NCBI GenBank assembly: GCA_964386865.1 | Contig: CAYLUN010000074.1 | Span: forward strand, 1 to 28,189 | Length of the DNA stretch: 28,189 nucleotides | Reading direction: 5' to 3' | Origin: CAYLUN01 sp964386865 | GTDB taxonomy: Bacteria; Verrucomicrobiota; Kiritimatiellia; RFP12; UBA1067 | Shown: piece after piece, positions 25,616-28,189 of the stretch | Layout of the letters: each line of letters starts with the position of its first letter | Position numbering within the stretch: position 1 is the first letter of the stretch | The notes under the pieces: generated by a model | Told to the model about the DNA's origin: nothing | What the model saw: only the letters and a program-made list of their open reading frames with translations | The model's database searches: none | Made by a program: the position numbers and the translations under genes

Positions 25616-28189
25616 CTACAGCAGCTTGATCAGCGTGCCGTTGGCGAACACCAGTTTCACGGTGCCGTCGGCCTGATAAGTCACGTGCCAGCGGCTGTCC
25701 GGTACGGTGACGGAGGCGAAGGTGCCGATCCGCGTGCCGGTGCAGGTGACCAGGGTATACTGCTTGGAGCGGTCCAGCTGGCCCGGATTCGCGATCACCA
25801 GGTTCAGCGCGGACAGGTTCACGTTGCCCCGCACGGCCAGGCGGTCGCTGGTGCCGTCCGCAGCCACGTCGACGAGCAGCGTGCCGGTCAGAACCGAGGA
25901 GGCGGCGAAGGTCAGCGTCCCGAGCACGTTGGCGCCGCCGGGGGCGATCGTGCCGGTCACAGCGAGCGTGCCGTTCGAGACGGTGCCCGAGCCGCGCAGG
26001 TCGGCCAGGGTCTGGGACATGCCGCCCAGATCCAGCGTGGCGCCTGCCGCAAGGTCAAGGGTGGAAGCGGCCGCGATCATGTTGCTCGCGCTGCTCGAAG
26101 CGGTCAGCGTCAGCAGGCTGCCGTCGCCGGGGTCGGTCAGGGCTTGGTAGTTGCCCGCAACATTCTGGTTGCGGCCGAGGTAGTCGACGCCGAAGCCGAG
26201 CGTCCATCCGGTGTTCGGACCGCCGCCGCCGGTACCTTGCCCGAAGCGTGCTTCGAAGCTGTGAGCGCCGGGCGTCAGGGTGATGGTTCCGATCGTCGGG
26301 GAGTTCCAGGTGCCGTTATTGAGCACGGTGGTCGTGTCGATGATCAGGCGCACACTGTCGTCGAACTGCTCGGCGAAGGTCCAGTTGACGTTGGTACCGG
26401 TCCGGTTCCAGAGATAGCCGGTGTAAATCCACGTCGTGTTATACGGCTCGTAGTAACTGATATTCGCCTGGCGTGTAGTCAGTTGAACCGCCGTGTTGGG
26501 GTTAGGCGTGTTCAGCTCGAAACTGCCGGCGACCGAACCCTCGTACAGGCCGGGCGAAACGCCCTGCAGCTTCACGGTTCCGCCTGAGACGACGAGCGGA
26601 GCCGCAGACGAGAGCGGAGCGCCCAGAGTGAAGGTTCCGCCCCCCGTCTTGGTGAAGCTGTCGCTGGCCAGAGAACCGTTGATGATCGCGCCGCCGGTGG
26701 CAGTCACGGTGCGGTTGGTCAGGCTGAAGCCGCCCATGTTCAGCGTGCCGCCCGCCACGTTGACGTCCGTGCCTGCGGGCAGCGCGCCGGCCACGCCCAC
26801 AGCCAACGTGCCGTTGCTGACCGTCGTGGCGCCCGCGTAGGTGTTGGCTGACATCAGCGCGAGCGAGCCGGAGCCGAGCTTGGTCAGGCCGCCGCTGGCG
26901 TTACTGCCCATTGAGGGGGTCGCGGCTGGGTGATTGGTCGTTCCGCCGCCGGAGAGGCTGACCGTGGGCGTGCCGGTGTAACCGAAGCCGGGACAGGTGA
27001 CCTGGATGCCGGTCAGGGTGCCGCTGGCGGAGTCGAACTGCGCGACCGCCGTCGCGCCGGTGCCGCCGCCGCCGGCGATTGTGACCATGGGCGGCCCGAT
27101 GTAGCCGGGCGTGGGAGCGACGCCGACACCGGTCACGCCGCTGCCGGCTGGGGCCAGCAGGGGCACTGCGATGGTACATACGAGGTTTGTCGTGTCGAAC
27201 GTCGCGCCGCCCGCATAGAGGCTGACCGCATCCGGAGCATACGACCCCGTGCCGAAGAGCGCGCCGCTAGTGCGGGCGAGGAAGGTGCCGCCGTTGAAGC
27301 CGACGGTCGCCGACGCACCGCTCCGGATCTCTTTGCGGATCTGGTTGGCTTGGAGGACGCCGCCGTTGAGGTTGACCCTGGCCGCCATGTTGGTGCGGTT
27401 GGCCATCAGGACGCCCGTTCCGCCATTCACGGTGGCTCTTCCGCCCGCGAGCGTGAAGTCGGCAAAGCCTCCGCTCGTTCCAGCCTCGTTAGAATCGCCG
27501 ACCCACAGGTCGGAAACGGAGGTGGTCAGGGTGCCGCTCGTCACATAAACCACACCGGTGCCGCCGCGGCTAAGGCCCAGAGCGCCGTCAAAGTCCGAGA
27601 GCTGGGTGAAACTGCCGCCGCTGATCTTGAGGATGCCGACAGAGGCGGGCGCGGTGCCGATCTGAGACCAGCCCTTGAAGGTCAGGGCGCCACCGCTCAT
27701 TTCATAGTAGCCGTAGCCGTTCTGACCGATGCGTCCGTCGGTGCTGCTGCCGCCCCAGTTCACGACGCTGCCGCCCGACTGGTAGACCGCGCCTGCTGAG
27801 CCCCCGTTCTGCCCGACATTGAAACGGTTGGTGAACACGACGCTATCCTTCACAACCAGCACGCCGCGGCCGGAATTGCCGACGTACAGGGGCGGGCACC
27901 ACGTGTTCTTGCCGGGAAGAATCGAAGACCAGACCGTGTTGCCCGCGAGCGTCAGTCTGGCGCTTTCACCGCCGTTCGGGGCAATGAAACTTTCCAAATT
28001 TGTGGTGTTGACGGAAATGCCGCTCATGTTCAGATCGCCGCCGCTGACTCTGAGCTGGCCGCAGAACGACTGTCCTGGGGTGTTGAACGTCAGCGCGTTG
28101 GTGCTCAGCTTGGTCAAACCCATGAGGGCCGGGAACGCATACCCGTAGTTGAGGCTCGCCAGCGAGGTGTCGATGCCAAGCAAGGCCGT
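25616..28189 (-). CDS. PATR (autotransporter-associated strand) surface protein with PA14 domain (5'-partial)
   Basis: The frame runs to the window edge without an upstream stop and without a signal peptide, so the N-terminus is missing. The TTG at 28183 is unlikely to be the start; residue numbers below count from it. The protein is rich in Gly, Thr, Ser and Asn with many short beta-helix strands. A classic autotransporter-associated beta-strand repeat lies at about 431-462 (GGLTKLGSGSLALMSANTYAG...). Two tandem GYxGxPxVxxxGGGG units lie at 358-413. A PA14-like carbohydrate-binding domain lies at about 545-671 (LWNRTGTNVNWTFAEQFDDSVRLIID-type core, then LTPGAHSFEARFGQG), embedded among the strands. 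The C-terminus ends VFANGTLIKLL without a visible outer-membrane beta-barrel, PEP-CTERM or LPXTG tail. It is likely a large secreted or surface adhesin that binds glycans. The terminator ends 20 bp past its stop codon. Confidence 0.8.
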   Translation of the reverse strand, partial: TALLGIDTSLASLNYGYAFPALMGLTKLSTNALTFNTPGQSFCGQLRVSGGDLNMSGISVNTTNLESFIAPNGGESARLTLAGNTVWSSILPGKNTWCPPLYVGNSGRGVLVVKDSVVFTNRFNVGQNGGSAGAVYQSGGSVVNWGGSSTDGRIGQNGYGYYEMSGGALTFKGWSQIGTAPASVGILKISGGSFTQLSDFDGALGLSRGGTGVVYVTSGTLTTSVSDLWVGDSNEAGTSGGFADFTLAGGRATVNGGTGVLMANRTNMAARVNLNGGVLQANQIRKEIRSGASATVGFNGGTFLARTSGALFGTGSYAPDAVSLYAGGATFDTTNLVCTIAVPLLAPAGSGVTGVGVAPTPGYIGPPMVTIAGGGGTGATAVAQFDSASGTLTGIQVTCPGFGYTGTPTVSLSGGGTTNHPAATPSMGSNASGGLTKLGSGSLALMSANTYAGATTVSNGTLAVGVAGALPAGTDVNVAGGTLNMGGFSLTNRTVTATGGAIINGSLASDSFTKTGGGTFTLGAPLSSAAPLVVSGGTVKLQGVSPGLYEGSVAGSFELNTPNPNTAVQLTTRQANISYYEPYNTTWIYTGYLWNRTGTNVNWTFAEQFDDSVRLIIDTTTVLNNGTWNSPTIGTITLTPGAHSFEARFGQGTGGGGPNTGWTLGFGVDYLGRNQNVAGNYQALTDPGDGSLLTLTASSSASNMIAAASTLDLAAGATLDLGGMSQTLADLRGSGTVSNGTLAVTGTIAPGGANVLGTLTFAASSVLTGTLLVDVAADGTSDRLAVRGNVNLSALNLVIANPGQLDRSKQYTLVTCTGTRIGTFASVTVPDSRWHVTYQADGTVKLVFANGTLIKLL

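Noticed and set aside
26930..27799. 289-codon + strand frame opposite the PATR protein gene
   Set aside because: Its product is a Gly/Ala/Arg/Asp-rich shadow of the repetitive beta-strand gene on the other strand.

Overview
The window looks like a chromosomal segment of a GC-rich, Gram-negative polysaccharide-degrading bacterium. The best guess is a member of the PVC group (Kiritimatiellota, Lentisphaerota or Verrucomicrobiota) or a planctomycete-like relative. This rests on the mix of families: an HzsA-related secreted protein with two CXXCH haem motifs, an autotransporter-associated-strand (PATR) protein carrying a PA14 domain, a DUF5009/NagX-type membrane acyltransferase, many exported carbohydrate-active enzymes with Sec, lipoprotein or Tat signals, and no SusC/SusD pair. 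The taxonomic call is inference; no rRNA or tRNA gene is present.

Layout. Thirteen genes run head to tail on the + strand from base 1 to 25434, with gaps of at most 44 bp and several start/stop overlaps. (1) 1-8923, carbohydrate enzymes: a GH5-like endoglycosidase with an Fn3 domain (5' end cut by the window), a Tat-exported polysaccharide pyruvyl transferase-like protein, a very large lipoprotein fusing a GH127 arabinofuranosidase-type enzyme to a discoidin-like module and an ADP-ribosylglycohydrolase-like domain, and an unrecognised secreted protein with an internal duplication. (2) 8931-14100, export cassette: a class I glutamine amidotransferase-like protein without the usual His/Glu, a LolD/MacB-type ATPase, an 8-TM FtsX/MacB-type permease and a MacA/HlyD-type membrane fusion protein, tightly overlapping. 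(3) 14097-20153, more exported enzymes: a 1250-aa protein with a probable polysaccharide-lyase/heparinase-like architecture and a Tat-exported GH42-like enzyme. (4) 20198-25434: the HzsA-related dihaem protein, which has its own recognisable sigma-70-like promoter, an EamA (DMT) transporter and a NagX/HGSNAT-like acyltransferase. A 181-bp convergent intergenic region follows. It holds a 60-bp inverted pair of REP-like hairpins and a perfect 16-bp-arm bidirectional terminator. The last gene, on the - strand, is a large PATR/PA14 surface protein whose 5' end lies outside the window.

How it may work together (inference). The locus reads as a glycan-degradation island in which exported hydrolases and a candidate lyase attack a complex polysaccharide. 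The NagX-like acetyltransferase hints at glucosamine-containing or glycosaminoglycan-like material, and the GH5 and GH127 domains at mannan/glucan and arabinose-containing chains. The ABC efflux-type cassette sits inside the train and may export a lipid, peptide or lipoprotein needed at the cell surface; nothing here shows its substrate. There are no sulfatases, TonB-dependent receptors or transcription regulators in the window.

The most unusual items are the GH127/ADP-ribosylglycohydrolase fusion, the REPIN-like element with compensatory stem changes, the HzsA-related protein with a vestigial second discoidin start, and the degenerate amidotransferase coupled to an ABC exporter.
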